Assembly: GCF_902148855.1 (NCBI RefSeq)
Contig: NC_043963.1
Location: 33,414,605 to 33,478,604, forward strand
Source: Sphaeramia orbicularis
Lineage: Eukaryota > Chordata > Actinopteri > Kurtiformes > Apogonidae
DNA: 64,000 nucleotides
Direction of reading: 5' to 3'
Shown here: positions 43,129 through 56,989 of the stretch, in pieces
Numbering within the stretch: the first letter of the stretch is position 1
Layout of the letters: every line of letters begins with the position of its first letter
Notes under the pieces: generated by a model
Told to the model about the DNA's origin: nothing
Database searches by the model: none
Seen by the model: the letters and a program-made list of their open reading frames with translations, nothing else
Translations under genes and position numbers: made by a program

Positions 43129-43513
43129 CTATTTCCTGACGGTGGTGGAGCTGTTGCTGCGCTGGTAGAACAGCACATAGGCTTGACTGGTCTGAAGTTG
43201 GTTCTCTGAGACTGGAGTAACGCTGGTGGGTAGAGAGTAATAATGAGAAGCCATACATACAGTTCAACCTTTAAAACAAACTGCTTTTGCTGTAGTATTG
43301 CATTGCTGAACCAAACGGTCAGTCTCACCTGGAGTCATTATAGAAGCACCAGCCATTGTCGTCTGAGCAGCAGGCTGTGTAGTGACCCATGTTCACCGTC
43401 CCAGCATGGTTACATATTGCGTATAAATCATACAGAACAGGACCTACGGGGCCACACAGACACATTAGTGACATTCCGCAGTTATGCAATAAATCACATG
43501 GATTCTGGAATGT

Positions 43514-43552
<39 letters not shown>

Positions 43553-46500
43553 ATATGATGATTTATGGAGCAGCTCACAGCCTAAGACTTTTTTTCTTTT
43601 ACACTACAGAAATCTACAATCTAATAGCTTTAAGTATTACATGTTTCTATAAGACAACTGATTTATAAAATAAAAACTTTAATTTTGTCAGGAAATTATA
43701 TGTTTGAATGGTTTATCAAGTAGACACACCAAGAACCCTAGCATTTTTAAATAGGTACAATTTTGACTGACATATCATGAACTAATTGAGTAATGTTAGT
43801 AACAGTTGGGTTTTTTTTTTTTTTTTTGTGCCATTGCATAATAAAACTATTATATCCAGGATTTGGCTCCTACTGATCTCTATAATGCCTATTCAAAATA
43901 AAATGATGAGAAAGAAGCTTGTTAGATGTATGCATTAGATACTTCTTGTCATTCTTTTAAAGGGAGGAGATTTTTTCTGTACATATATATTTTTTATTTC
44001 AATGTTTCATTGTATTCCTGTTGTTTAAAATTCATTCTTGCACAGCGTTTAACATCTTACACTCTTGCTTTCACATAAAAACAGGTACTGAAACATGAGG
44101 GAATAAAAGAAAACATATACTGGTTAAGAGAGAAAAGTTACCACAATCGACTGGTCCATAAGGCCCGAGGTCCAGGTTTGTAAGTGGGAAGGACACGCAT
44201 ACTGTGCTTTTACTGATAGACCACCTTGATGTTGTAAAACGGTTCAAGTCTGATTGAAACTGTTAAGCATCATCATAAGTTTTGCATATTAAAAGGTAAT
44301 AACAGATGAAAATTCAAGTGCAAGCTGTGGCCAAGGATACGAATCACAATAACTTGCGGAAACCTCTGGATAGACAGCCGCTTTGTACTCTCTGTGCGCC
44401 TGTTACACCTTTCACACATCTGAAAAACACAAAAACAACAGGATACTCTGTAAATGTATGTTAGAAGTTAAAACTAACATACAACACGAGTGTAGCTGGT
44501 TTTTAAGGTTTGTTTGTATGTAAAAATTAATACAAAATATGTCAGCAGAGATAAGTAAAAGCTGTCTTAAGTTACTGATCCCACAAACAAGCCTTATTAA
44601 CTCACAGGTGAATTCTCCTTGTCAAGTTTCTCCTCCTGCGAGAACAGGTCAAGACAATCTTTCAGTGTGACTTCTCCAGAGGAGCTCCTCTTGGGAATTG
44701 GCAGCGACAGATCACAAAAGACGTCAAATGTGTTGGAGTAGTGGGAACACACTGAACAATGCAGAGAGCTGCGCAGCTGACCTGAAAACAGGTCTGTCAC
44801 AACAGCGAAGAGGGGAGAAACAAAAGTTAGTGTGTGGTCTAAATTAAACTCATATTGAAGTTCATCATAAAGGATTGTTCAACTTACCCACTATTCTGCT
44901 GTCATCTCTTTCCAAGTGCTTCTTCCACGTGGAGGCTGCCTCTTCTGAAATCCTGAGGGGGAATAACAGATTAAATAAAGACTACAAAGATAAAGACTAC
45001 AAAGATGGCAAAATGTCCAGAGTATTTTTACATACACAACAAACACACACCTAAATCTGGCGTATTTTTGTTCTGTCTCTTTCACTGTTCGTCGAACATA
45101 TGGTCGTCGGTTGATTTCTGTGTGTAGTTTGTCCAACAGAAACCTGAGGAACTCCTGAGCATCCTGTTGACTAAATTAAACACAAAGACATCGATATGGG
45201 ACGCTGTTGCAATACAAAATCAGACACCTGGTAGCACATTTGGCATCATTTTCCTATAATAACCTCTGAATGTCAAATATAGCCATATAAGTTTGGCTTC
45301 AAGGATATGAAGTATTTGTAAATGAATCCAAGAGATGTTCTTTGCACAAATATTTGAAGACAACCTTGAGGAAAAGAAAAACACCGCTCAAATTCTCACC
45401 TGTAGCCACTGAAGTAAGGCACTGCTTCTTTGAAAATATTAAAGAACTGTCGTGGGTTTACCACAGTCTCTCCTTCACTGATGTCCCAAAGGCCTGACAG
45501 TACCTGAGAGAAAGCTGGAAGGAAAACAACAAGAAAGAGCAATGAGAAAAGGGCCAAAAAAAAAGATGTGACAGAAGAAACAAGACGTAATCCACAGAGA
45601 ACCGTAGAATACCTTCCATGAGCTTTGCATCCTCTTTGGCAAACTTCTCATGTTTGTAGGATTTGAGGAGGCAGTAGTCTCGAAGCCCTCGTGTGTGAGA
45701 CAGACACTGGACTATTGCGTTCAGGAAACACTAATTTTGGGATCATTCATAGAGAGGATGAGTGTGTTTATGAGAAGTGATGTAAAAAATATACTTTGGT
45801 TAATCTAGTATCTTTCACAAAGTTTTCCTTTATCTATAAATACTGACCGTGTTTCCTAGGTTTCTAAGGCCAACCCTTCCACTCCCTAAGGTGAGCTGCT
45901 CTTTCTGAAAAAAAAAAAAAAAAAAAAGACAAGACAAGGTTAATTTTCACTCTGCAGATGCACCTTACATCAGCCTTTACACTATACACACCATAGTGTT
46001 TTCACCTTAAATTTATACAGGTCAGTTCATATTATTATCATGCATTTTTCCTAGGCCCCAGTCACAACTTCAAACATCATGTTTCCATGTTTCGCCTCCA
46101 TGTTAAAGCCCTGGTTATCGGATAAGTGTCCTACTATATGACCCCTGGCTAAATTTGGATGACATGGTAGCGTCTGCCTGCCTTACGTCCGCCCTGTCAC
46201 TGTCTGTATGTGCACACAGGTAGGACAGATTTAGAATGTCTTATCTCATTATCATAACAAGAGAGGCTAAAAGGAGGTCAGTCTCAAGCATTCATCCTAT
46301 TAGAGAGCAAGGAATGCTGACAGGTGCTGAAACACGTGTGTTAGTGTACTCTCATTAATTCTATTCCATTAGTCTATTTCTCAACGAAAGTGAAGTTGTC
46401 AGTGTTTCTTTTCTGTTAGGTTGCGCACACCTCATTGTCAGCAACCAAAAGCAGTCCCATCAGTGAAGTGTAGAGGACAGACTGGGAAATGTCTGCCGTC

Positions 46501-46586
46501 TCCCTCTGAAGACCGTTCTGGGACACCAAAGTTCGGCACAGGGCCTCACATGAAGGCTCCACATTGACGCCACTGGCTCCAGGCAT
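43129..46586 (-). CDS. usp21: ubiquitin-specific protease 21
   Basis: Cysteine deubiquitinase. Eleven coding exons: 46431-46586, 45848-45904, 45613-45730, 45400-45514, 45051-45170, 44888-44952, 44606-44793, 44341-44419, 44142-44249, 43329-43443, 43129-43222; phases all agree, 404 residues. The Cys box is LGSGRVGLRNLGNT followed by CFLNAIVQCLSHTRGLRDYC, with the catalytic Cys codon opening exon 3. Further parts: QQDAQEFLRFLLDKLH; a Zn-binding pair of CxxC motifs (CSVC, CERC); IQRFPQVIVIHLNRF; the His box GHYTA; and the acidic/Asn residue in YNDSR. Stretches such as LGSGRVGLRNLGNTCFLNA and CDLSLPIPK favour USP21 over USP2. From the chosen ATG only about 52 residues precede the catalytic domain, far fewer than human USP21 (565 residues), so either the N-terminus is short or an upstream coding exon is unseen. 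Confidence 0.9.
43517..43549. repeat. poly-T run in usp21 intron
   Basis: About 33 consecutive T, in the usp21 intron upstream of exon 43329-43443. Nothing else is supported in this part of the intron. Confidence 0.9.
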
Positions 46587-47883
46587 TGCTGACAACTGAA
46601 ATTATTGAAAAAGAAAGAAAGAAAGAAAAAAAAAACTGTCCAGAACAGATCCCGTGGCAGACAAATGTTCTTTTGCAAGATAAGACTTGCAAATAAGTCA
46701 GCCGGTTTGCAACTTAAGACGGGTCCAAGTGCACCTCCGCAGTCTTCTCACATGCAGGGTCAAAAGTGGGCAGGATGTTGTGGTAGCTCTTGTGCTACCT
46801 GAGGGAAAGAGTTCCTTTTTCAATGAACGAAGAACAGAGGAGTGTAATCCATTCCCTCCAAGATATTCACAGCTGGAGGAAAAAGAGCATGTTGTGAATG
46901 AAAGTCTCTTTTGGTAAATCCGTTTTGAAAAGATTGAGCTGATCCAACTCTGGCTCACAATTATAGGTTTGAATTACAGCATGCAGACATCCCAATCAAC
47001 TTAGATATCAAGCAGAAATATCTAAAGAGACAATTTGGAGGCTTTATTAATAATCACACTGGAGTTAAACTTATTTGTGGGTCCATTATTTAACCAATGA
47101 CTTCAAACACACCAGTGTCAGAAGCACTACATAGTCTTAGATCGTACCAAAGGCAGATCCATACTCTGACTGCCTCTTTGTCTGGGTAATGACAAAGACA
47201 TGCACATAAAGTTTGTTTACAATTAATAATCCTATATTAATAAGGTTTAGAAAACAAACAGAGAGATTTGGACTCACCTGATCACTTGGTCACTCTATCT
47301 GTGGACAAACTGTCCCAACCAAACTGTTCCCATCACCTGCTGAGCTGTTAAAAATGCATAAGGGGACGTGTACTGTTTCACTGTTCGTCCATAGGCCTGC
47401 ACTGAAAGTCTACCTCTCTCCTCTGCCCTGTCACTGGTGTCAGGGAGAAAGAGAGAGACACAGGGAGAAAGGGGGGGAGGATAATCATCTCTAATCTTTT
47501 CTCTGTGGATCTCGTTGACTATACTTAGATGTGTCTTTGTGTACTTTTCCATGGGTGCCTCACTCAAAGTTTTAAGTGTCAGTTTATTTAAAAAAACAAA
47601 ACAAAAACAAAACAAAACAAAACAAAAAAACAGCAAACAAATTTTACAGTTACAGTTCACATTCAATACTTTCCAAGTTGTACAATATCCACCATCACCA
47701 CAATCACACAATTCAGCTGCAATCAACCAGAAAAATAAAAATACAAGGACATCTTCCATCTATGTGATACAGTGCGTATGACTAAACACGTTTCGGTTTC
47801 ACAAACAGTCTGTGCTTTATTTTGTTCTCTTTCCAATGTACAAATAGACACTCTGCAGACTCTCTGTTGATCAGTCTGATCAG
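46587..47883. other. usp21 upstream region and arhgef3 3' UTR
   Basis: No supported coding exon. AATAAA on the minus strand at 47817-47822 lies about 62 nt past the arhgef3-like stop. A CAAAA-rich microsatellite sits at about 47593-47635. Any extra N-terminal usp21 exon would be expected here but I could not support one. Confidence 0.5.
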
Positions 47884-50800
47884 TCAGCGACTGGTGTGGT
47901 CTGCCATTTCAGTGTCCGAGCTGAGGCTGAGCTCAGCTATGTGACAGAGGGCGGGATCGGGGTGCATGGAGAGCTGTGATTGGCTGGTGTGAGCGTTCCT
48001 GTCTCTTGACTGGACGATAGCCTGGCGCAGACAGGTGATCCACTGCTGCTTGCTGAAAGAGTCGTTGGCCTGAAGGCTGTAGGAGTGAGCTTTGGAGCGC
48101 CCTCTGCTGCTCACACGGAAACAGTTCTTAACTAAAAGGGGGGCAAAAATGCAGACAAGTCTATGAAGGCTACGACAGGACAAACTTCACTGTGATTATA
48201 TGGTTATGTGTATATAGACTTTCTCACCTTTATCGTTCCCTCCAGTGAAAGCTCCTCTGAAGGTGCCACCTCCGCCTGCCTCACCATCTGGGATCTCCTC
48301 CAAATTTAACAAGGCATTCGGCAGAGGCTGTCTGTAAACATTGAACATTTGACCTCCATCTCTGTCCTCTCCTGGTCTGGTCAGCACCACAGCCAGCTCA
48401 AACAGGAATACATGCAGCCGCTAAGACAGGAGACAAGATACAAAGACAGACAGTTACATTTACAGTAATGCTTAATTAGTAATTTTTAATTGCTACTTAG
48501 ATTTTATGTTCACTTTTTTTTTTTTTTTTTTACATGTATACCAGAAACTGTTCCCTTTTACATGTTGTCGTTACAGGGCAATGACACAGAACACTCATAC
48601 AAGGGATCAAAGATTTAAAGTGACACAGAGACAGACAAGGCCCAAAGGTCTTTAGGATCCTATCAGCAGTCTCCACTCGGTTTTGGATGATTTGACATTT
48701 ATCAGCTAAGACACAACAACAGCCAAAGGTCATTCAGAGTTATCACAACACTTAACAGCTCCTGTACCTGGCCCTTGTTGTTCTTGAGCTCTCCATGGCA
48801 GTACAGGAAGCGGGACTGTTGGATTTCTGGTAATCTCTGGCTCTCTTCCAGGTAAATGAGACCCCGTCTGTAGAACTGACATTCAGCTTCCCCTGTCTTC
48901 TTGTTCACCTCTGCCACAATGCTCTGGATCAGATCCAACTAAACAGAACAAGAGTATTTTATGCATCAAAAACTGATCAAAACCAATAAAAAAAGATATA
49001 TATTTTGGATCTCAATGTGAATTTATTGTACAAGTGTCATTTTGTAATAGAGAATCCTGTACCATCTCCTTGACTCATCTGAGTTCCTTAATTTTACTCA
49101 GATTATCCTTTTTAGTTTGGTTGTGATGGACTTTGGTGTACGCATAAGTAGATTGTTGTATGTTTAATACAAACCTGAGATATTACTTATAAAACAGCCA
49201 TTTTTAAATGCCATGTGGAGGTGCAGATGTGCAAATGCCTAAATGTTTAAAGCAGATAAATCCTGATGTCTTGTTTGCAAGACAAATGCACAATACTTAT
49301 TTCACTTCTACAAATCCAAGAGAGTGACTAAATACTCCCCTAATCCCCTAGTTTGTTTTAATTACCTATTTTAATTTTATTTATTTTATTGCAAATCTAG
49401 AAGTAATTTTTTTTTTTTTAAATTCTTTTTCGGGTTTTGTTTTATTCTGTCTTTTCTTTCAATGGTGGGTGGGAAGGGATAATGGCTTTTTATAGTTCAT
49501 TCATAGAAGCTGTTTAGGTTAGATTAAAATTGTTGTTCTCAAAATACATTGTATTAAAAACACCTGTCTATTACCTTTCAACTACAACACTTTGAAATAT
49601 TGTATATTTTAGAAATTACCATGTGTGTATGAAAATCCAATAAAAAGATTAATAAAAGTAAAAAAAAAAAAAAAAACATTGAAAAGTAGCACTCAAAAAA
49701 CAAAAAAAAAAACATAATCCAAGTTAATTCTGTCGTGACTATTTTCTTACAACCCAACGGCAAAGACCATGTCACAAACAGAGGGTTTTGCAACAGACAG
49801 AGGAATGGATTCAGCAGTTATTAAATAAATGGACAAATAGGTATTTATATCCACATGTTTATGAGTGAACTGTTGGTGTGTATGTAAGCCACCAACTCAC
49901 AGCATCAGGCAGTGAATCCTCATCAGGGTGATCCGGGGGGGTGCATTTCTGTATCTCTTTCAACAACAGGGGGTATTTCACCAAACGGCTTCGAGGGAGA
50001 TCTAGGAAGTTCCACAGGTCCAGTTTCCTGCTAAATGATGACTCCTGGCACAGGCGCAAGAAGTGCTCCACTCTTTTCTCTTGCTTTTTCTGGTCTAACA
50101 AGGCTTTGGCACCCACCTGGTTACAACAGTAGGTAACGTAAGCCTCCAGGCAAGGAAACTGCAGAAGAAGAAGAACATGCATTGGCTCAACTCTGTGACA
50201 TTGGCTTGCACAGGAACTGAATAACCTAAAAGAGCAAACAGCGGAACTGGAGAGAGTGAAAACAAGTTACGTTTTCTCTTTTTCTCACAGTCCTTGGTTG
50301 CCATAGAGATACTCACCCAGTTTATGAGAGTAGGTCCCACCTCTCCAACTGTCTTCTCAGATCCTCTCAGCCGTTCAAGACGCGCCAAAAGATCTGGTGC
50401 AATATTTAAAGAAGGAGTTATTTTTATTTACAGTAAGTGACTGATCAGTAATGTTATTGTGGCTTTAACCCTTTCATGCATGAATTATGAGAACCTTTAT
50501 CAAGATTTTTTTCCTGAATGTATTTATTCCACTTTAGGCATGAAAAAAAAATGTGATTGATTTTTTTTATGAACCTTTTTTCATGGAGTTACAAAAATGT
50601 CCACTCAGCTGGACACCATGTGTTTAATTTTAGAGGCAAAGAAACCTCTATTTACTGATATACTGTGTGAAAACTATTACTATTATTATTATTATACTAT
50701 TTTTTTTTTTTTTTTTTTAAAGATAATAGAGATAATATGCAAAAAACCCCTCAAAAACCTTGTGTTTAAAACAAAACAAAACAGTTAATTACAGCAATAT

Positions 50801-53800
50801 GGTGATTTTTTTTTTTTTTACACTCAAGCATGTTACTGCAGATCAGGTTTATCTAGAACACCAAAGTTACAGTAATGGTATGAATTGCAGTGTTGGGGAT
50901 TATGCATAAGCATCCACTGTGTTGGCTGATATGGAACTAAAACAACAAAAATCCATGAATATATAAGAGAACACCTTTGAACAGCTGTCCACTGTAGTGA
51001 CCACTATGCATGAAAGGGTTAAAGGAGTGATATTTTACTTTTTATTCAAATGGAATTATGCATTTTAAAACATTTCCCTGTGGTCTACATAAACTGTAAA
51101 TACTCTGCTTGGGTCTGAATTCTTCATTAATTCAATTCCACAGGTCCATCTTCAACCCTATTCCTGAGTAATGACACCAGAAAGGTCGTTTTGAGTGCTG
51201 GCCCTTTAAATGCAAATGAGCCACTTCAGGCCCCGCCCCCTCCAGGTTGTTGGCTGTGCTACTCTGTCCCGTTCAACCAACAACTGAACATTTTAGGTAA
51301 ATGGCTCAAAATTTGGACATATTTTCAGTATGGACTACAACCGCTGCTGCTGATAAACAGTTATGATGTACTCTGAGAAATGTTCATTAGAAGTCTTGAC
51401 CTTATATGTGCAAATGTCGTGACGTAACTAGTTATAGACGTAACAAATTAAGCAGGAACTAAAACGGGTTGTAGAAATCCACTCGATTTTTTGCTGGAAT
51501 GAATATAAAAATAGCTTTGCAGCACCTGGAGGGTTCAAATTCAAACTTTTTGAACTATTAGTGTCCAAATACACAAATAAATGTACTAAAGACTAATAAA
51601 AGTGGGTTTAGCAAAATATGACCCCTTTAAGCTACAAATGAATGAATGCAAAAAGTCTCAAATATTAAAATAGATAAAAAGTCACACCAGTGATACGCAA
51701 CTCAACAGTAAATATTCTAAGATTAAAATTGTTTGATTACAGTTTGTTGGGGGTCACTAATTGGAACATGTTTACTAAAAGTAGGGGATTTAAAGAGTTA
51801 TCACCCTCCAGAATAAAGGACGAGGAGGTGTTTTTGGGGATGCATTGAGATTTAGGTAAAAAGAGGTGTGAGAAGTGCCAGGTTGTTTTACCTTGATGAA
51901 GAGGAATGAGAGAGTCCAGAGTACCAAAGATCTGGCCCAGCTCACTCTCTGTCATGATGTCCAACTTCAGCATGGGTTCGTAGTACACCTGGTGGACAAG
52001 TAACAGGAAACGGAAAATGGACAAGAATTAAATCAGTGTCAAGAAAGCTGCAATAAATCTGATACTCTTCATGTGTTATTATGCGCTAATGCCAATGTTA
52101 GGTACTGTGTGTATTAGATGGGTAAAGGGTAGAAACTGAATTTCTTTAACTCTTTATAGAGCACTCATAATACAATACTCCAAAATTCAAACTTTCAACC
52201 TTAGAGTGTTATTGGAAGACGTAACAAGACAATATTACTTTTGAGAAATTTTTCAAAATGTTTTATTGACATGTAGAAAATCAAGGTCAATGAAGTTACC
52301 GTATTTGGTTCCTTACCCATATGTGGCAAAAAAAAAAAAAAAAATCCAATAAGTATATATAAAAAATACAAGAAAAACATATGTAATGTAAAAGTAACAT
52401 GTATTTTACAACATTAGAGCATCACTTTTATGCCTGTTAAAGGGAAGTTTTTCCTTGCCACTGTCACCAGTCACAAGTGTTTGCTCCTGGAGGATTCTGT
52501 TGGGTTTCTGTAAATTGGCTTAGAGTCTGGTTTTGACCAACTCTATATGTAAAGTGTCGAGATAACTATTGTTATGATTTGGCGCTATATAAATAAAATT
52601 TGATTTGATTTGACTTTTAGAACATTACAACATAAATGCTGATCCACACACCTGTCCACATCCACATTATCCCTCTGAACATCATTCCTTACATTCGTAC
52701 CATTACCTCATGGTACCTAACAAAGCAGTAACTCTCACTGTTCAAACAGAGGTGGACCTTACAGACCCTGCACTTACCTCACTGTAATTGTTGCTTTTAC
52801 TGTCTTGTAATGTGTGCGGAAATGACCAAAAATAGTCACTTTCCCAATAAAGGGTCAATGTGTGTATTATATGGTAATGCCAATGTTAGGTAATGTGTGT
52901 ATATTACAATGGGTAAAAGACAGAGACTACATTTCCTTAGTACAGTGTTTTTCAACCTTGGGGTCAGGACCCCACGTGGGGTCTCCTGGAATTCAAATGG
53001 GGTCACCTGAAATTTCTAGTAATGGATAAAAATAAAAACTTACTAACAAAAAATACATGGTGAGTTGAGAGAGATAATCACAATAAATAAAAGACATGAC
53101 AAACTGTGAAGCTGAAACTGAAGCACTGTGGTTCTGTTTATCTGTCAAATGTTCATTGTGGTCAGTTTCAGATGTAGCAGCTCTTTCATAATTCATAGTT
53201 TGAGTTCTTGTTTGTTCAGTATTAATTGTCAGCTTTGTAAATCCAAGCTGGACTGACTGTACATATCCTGATCAAGGAAAATAAAATTCTCACTTTGTGC
53301 AGTAATCTACACCTGGCTTTTCTGCCTCCGTCCTTATTTATTTATTTATTTATTTATTTAACCTTTATTTACCCAGGCAAGCAATTAAGTACAAATTCTT
53401 ATTTACAAATGCAGCCTGATCAAAGAGCAATACACATTATACAGCCTACATTTTTAATAAAAATGAATGTTTATTTGCAACGTAGCATAGCAAACTATTG
53501 CATGATCAAAAACAAATTAATTTTAGGAAAAAAAAAAAAAAAAGTCTCCGTTTTGAATGTCTGGGGTCACCACAAATTTGTGATGTTAAAATGGGGTCAC
53601 AAGCCAAAAAAGGTTGGGAACCACTGATGTAGTAAGTTAGCCTTTAAACTTTTAAGCTCTTTCATGACTGGAAGCTAAGTCAGTCTGCATTAGTGGAAGT
53701 GACTTTGCTACATGTTTATAAAAGGTCTGTGGAGGTGTAGAGTGGGCGATAAATACACAAGTACCTTTTTAACCAAACTGAGGTCCTCGATGAGTTGTTT

Positions 53801-56800
53801 CTCCCCTTGAGTGAGCTCATAGATCACCTAGAGGATGGACAAAATGGTCCTTCAACATGATGCCAAAGTGTACATGCAAACATACGGACCTCGTGCACAC
53901 AGAAAAACAGACTTGCATAAGACAGAAGCTACAGAAAAGGACAGCACGAGTTTTCACAGCTGATTGTTCAATAAAGGAAGTTGAGCCTTCAGTGCCAGCT
54001 CACATCCTCTTTCATAATCTGCTTCACAGAACGACTAGGCTACAGTCACATAGTGCAAACCACGGGCCCACAGCTTGACCCACATAACAAAAAAAAAAAC
54101 AAAAAAACTTAACATTGCTCTGAATAATGTTTAGTTACTGTAGCTGAACTACTTTGTTCCCATTACCCCTTGTACCTCTTGCCGTTTGATCTCTTTAGCT
54201 GTAAGGTCATGACTCTCTACAGTATCACTCCAGCATTGGCTGTTGCGTCTCCGTGGAAACGATGAGGCCTTTGAGCGAGACCGTAGGGGAGCCGGGGGCA
54301 AAGGTCGTGCCTCTGTGCGAAAACTAATAGACCGCTGTTAAAAGAGCACAGTGTTTGATTATCCGTGTGCACCTGTTGTTGACTGTTCATTTTATCTGAC
54401 AACAGGGGTCTGTGTTTGTGTTTTATTACCGAAATCGACTGTCCGATACGTTTCAGCGCGGGGGTCTTCACTGGGGTGATGACACCTGTTAGGCTATTGG
54501 ACTTTGCCACTGGTTTGACCCTTTTATTACTGGGTTCCTAAAATAAGAATGAAGTCAAGAATTAGGTTTCATGTGTGAAGAAAAAAACATCTGGAAGTTT
54601 ACATCAGTGGATCAGCTTTAATCAGACGGTAGACTTTTAACATAAAAAAAACCCAAAAACCTCAACTCATTTTCCATCTGGCTTCTGAACATTTAGAGCT
54701 CCTCACCTCTGAATCCTTCATGTGGTCGGACATCATTTCACCCTCCTCCTCCTCCTCCTCTTCTTCATCCTAAAGACAGAGAACAATTAACAAATAATTT
54801 AACTGTGACGTTCACAAAGGCGTTAAAGTGTTAAGGAAAGTGGAAAGAAAGATGTCGAGAGGAGTGAGATGTTGCATGGTGCAGATCTCTCATTTCCTGT
54901 GTGACTCTTTCAAAGAGGAAGAAGGTTAAAACGGTGTCTCTGTAGTAAAATACAAGATGTCTGCCTGTTTGTGCCACATTAACCACATCAGCTGTGTGTT
55001 CATTTTAGCTGCAAAGGTACACTTTATTAAAGATACTATCTATTAAATTATGTGGTCATGAAAAAAGTACATATGGAAGAAGCAAAAACAACAAATCTCA
55101 GGGGTTGAGATGTCACACGAAGAGGCATAAGAACTAGATCAACAGGCTTGTATGCTCATTGTTCCTGTGACTGCACAGTCGCAGAAATTATTCAGAAGTT
55201 GTGCACTCAGCATTGTGGTCACAAAGGTAAGGTTGACTAACTTCCGTTGCAGAGAGAATTGAAGATAGGGACACAGTTGTAGACTAAATTTAATATCACA
55301 TTTCATTTCTCACTCACCTCCATGATTCGAATCACAGGACCAGGACTCGCATCTTGCTTTCTTTTCTTCTAAAAGCAGAGATTGTTTAAAAATGAATTTC
55401 CTGGCTTTTAAACTGGAACCCAGGAGGGCTTTCAGTCACTGGTAAAGAGTTGATATGATAAACATATATGGTAGATGGACTGACATACCCCAGCATGGTC
55501 ACACAGGATGGCAGGTGTCTCTCCCAGTGTAGCAGACCTAAGAAGTGAAAAGTGTTTAGTGTACCTACATATATACACTGAATTATATCAATAAAATACA
55601 CATAGTAAAACATCTAAAGGCACAAAATAGGATCCTAACACAATTCACATCATAAATAAGTTGTGATTAATTCATTTGAGCTTTGATTTGTTATTCATTG
55701 AAAAGTAAAGATTGTCATTTGTAACAGTTAATTCCAGTGCACATTACCACCATGATGCCTTAACGCTTATAAACTACTACACAGGACAGCGCCGCAGTTG
55801 TGTTCTGTCGATATCTTTACATTTGCATCATTTTAACACAGCATCTGGCACAGAAAAGTGAAGACCGATAATGAATATTAGTTACAGACCAGGAAGTCCT
55901 TTTTTCTCCAGTCTCCTCCACTTCCATCTTTGTCTTCAGTGCATCCTCTCAGATTACTTAAACATTCTCAAAATGAGAAATGTTAAAACAAAAAGATCCA
56001 CATTCACACTTGGTTTTAGTGGCCGTGTTGTTTGTTGGCAGTTTGTCAGAGTTTTGTGCAGTCCTTCCTCCTCGCTTCTTCCTCATCTCAGACTCAACCA
56101 CATCCTTTAGGGTTGCACAGAACCATGTATCCGCTCTACTCAGAGGGGAGGTCTCAAAACTAGACGCATATGAAGTTTGTATCAAAGCCTTTTATCCAAA
56201 TGACTGAACCGTCACATTACTTTACAGGCAAGAAGACCTGATTCTAGAAAGTGAAGCGCTTTGAGACAGGAGGAAGTGAGCGCAAACTTCCACAGAAACA
56301 GATCATGACGTCCTCTTTTATGAAGTAAAAGTTCATTTGTAAATGTAAAGCCAGAACACAATTTCATGCAGATTTCTGAAATGAAAATATGTACTTATTT
56401 TTTAATGCATAAGTATTATGTATAACTAAGGTTTCTCTACTGATTTCAAAAGTAGGCGTTCAACCATCTCAGGCTGCACTTCCCGGATATGCTCTGAAAT
56501 GAAACTTCTGATGAAACAGCTCGAAACAGGCTTTACACAGAAACTTATCAGTTTGCCATTGTTCAAAGAGAAATTAGAGTCAATACAGATACAAAAATGC
56601 TTTAATAAAACATTACACAATAACGACACAAATCGGGCATGATTTTACATGTTTATTCACTATCACACTAGGTGCTCCCATTTCAAGATACATCTCATTG
56701 CCTTGCTTATACTGTTTGTCATTTGGAGTTAACAAAGTAGAAAGAAGACAGATTATGATCTACAAGGTGTGTGCACCGAAACTCTGTCCCCTCCCCCAAA

Positions 56801-56989
56801 AATAAAATAGAAAATAAAACACATGAAATATAAAGAGAGATGAAGAAAACTGATGTCATGTGCAAGAGCCCCTTCAAAGCCACAAAGCCAGTGATAAATG
56901 AGGTGAGTGTAAGGGTGAAACGCTTGAGACCGTAAAATAGTAATGGATCCTTTCCTGTTTGTGCCATTGTGCCAGAGAAGCACTTACAT
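47884..56989 (-). CDS. arhgef3: ARHGEF3-like Rho guanine-nucleotide exchange factor
   Basis: DH-PH exchange factor of the ARHGEF3/NET1 pair, which activate RhoA and RhoB. Coding exons after the presumed start: 55489-55537, 55318-55368, 54707-54769, 54430-54537, 54176-54334, 53765-53827, 51892-51988, 50317-50393, 49901-50158, 48768-48938, 48228-48420, 47884-48131; about 512 residues. N-terminus: a nuclear-signal-like KKRK, an acidic run, then the family mark EPSNKRVKP. The DH domain (about residues 148-335) includes IFGTLDSLIPLH and SRKLDLWNFLDLPRSRLVKY; the PH domain follows with YCHGELKNNKGQ and FRVSSRGRSKAHSYSLQAND. The residues MTESELGQIFGTLDS, PCL and DLWNFLD fit ARHGEF3 better than NET1. 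The start codon would be split between exon 56988-57079 (last bases AT) and 55537. That upstream exon is open in frame throughout, so the true start is unsure. Poly(A) signal at 47817-47822. Confidence 0.88.
50469..51018. mobile_element. TTAA-flanked non-autonomous element (piggyBac-like)
   Basis: About 550 bp. Inverted ends CCCTTTCATGCATGAA and ATGCATGAAAGGG, with TTAA at 50465-50468 and 51019-51022. Distinct in sequence from the CCCATAAAGACCC family. Lies in an arhgef3 intron. Confidence 0.88.
52432..52614 (+). mobile_element. retroelement 3' tail (GATTT-tailed), copy 1
   Basis: Shares long near-identical runs with 62583-62766 (for example GTCACAAGTGTTTGCTCCTG, TTGGCTTAGAGTCTGGTTT) and ends in a TTTGATTTGATTTGA short repeat. 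Non-coding; a common type of teleost LINE/SINE tail. Confidence 0.7.
52943..53626. mobile_element. hAT-type non-autonomous element, copy 3, with an inner insertion
   Basis: Reverse orientation relative to the copies at 9876 and 19162. Ends CAGTGTTTTTCAACC and GGTTGGGAACCACTG; flanking 8-mers CCTTAGTA and ATGTAGTA match at five places, so this copy is probably older. A TTTA-repeat-headed ~130-bp segment at about 53332-53460 is absent from the other two copies. Confidence 0.88.

Noticed and set aside
43129-46586. USP2 instead of USP21
   Set aside because: LGSGRVGLRNLGNTCFLNA and the CDLSLPIPK and YVLFYQ stretches fit USP21 better, though the two families are close.
47295-47759. 154-residue minus-strand open frame upstream of usp21
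   Set aside because: Low complexity around a CAAAA microsatellite, no domain; lies in the likely arhgef3 downstream region.
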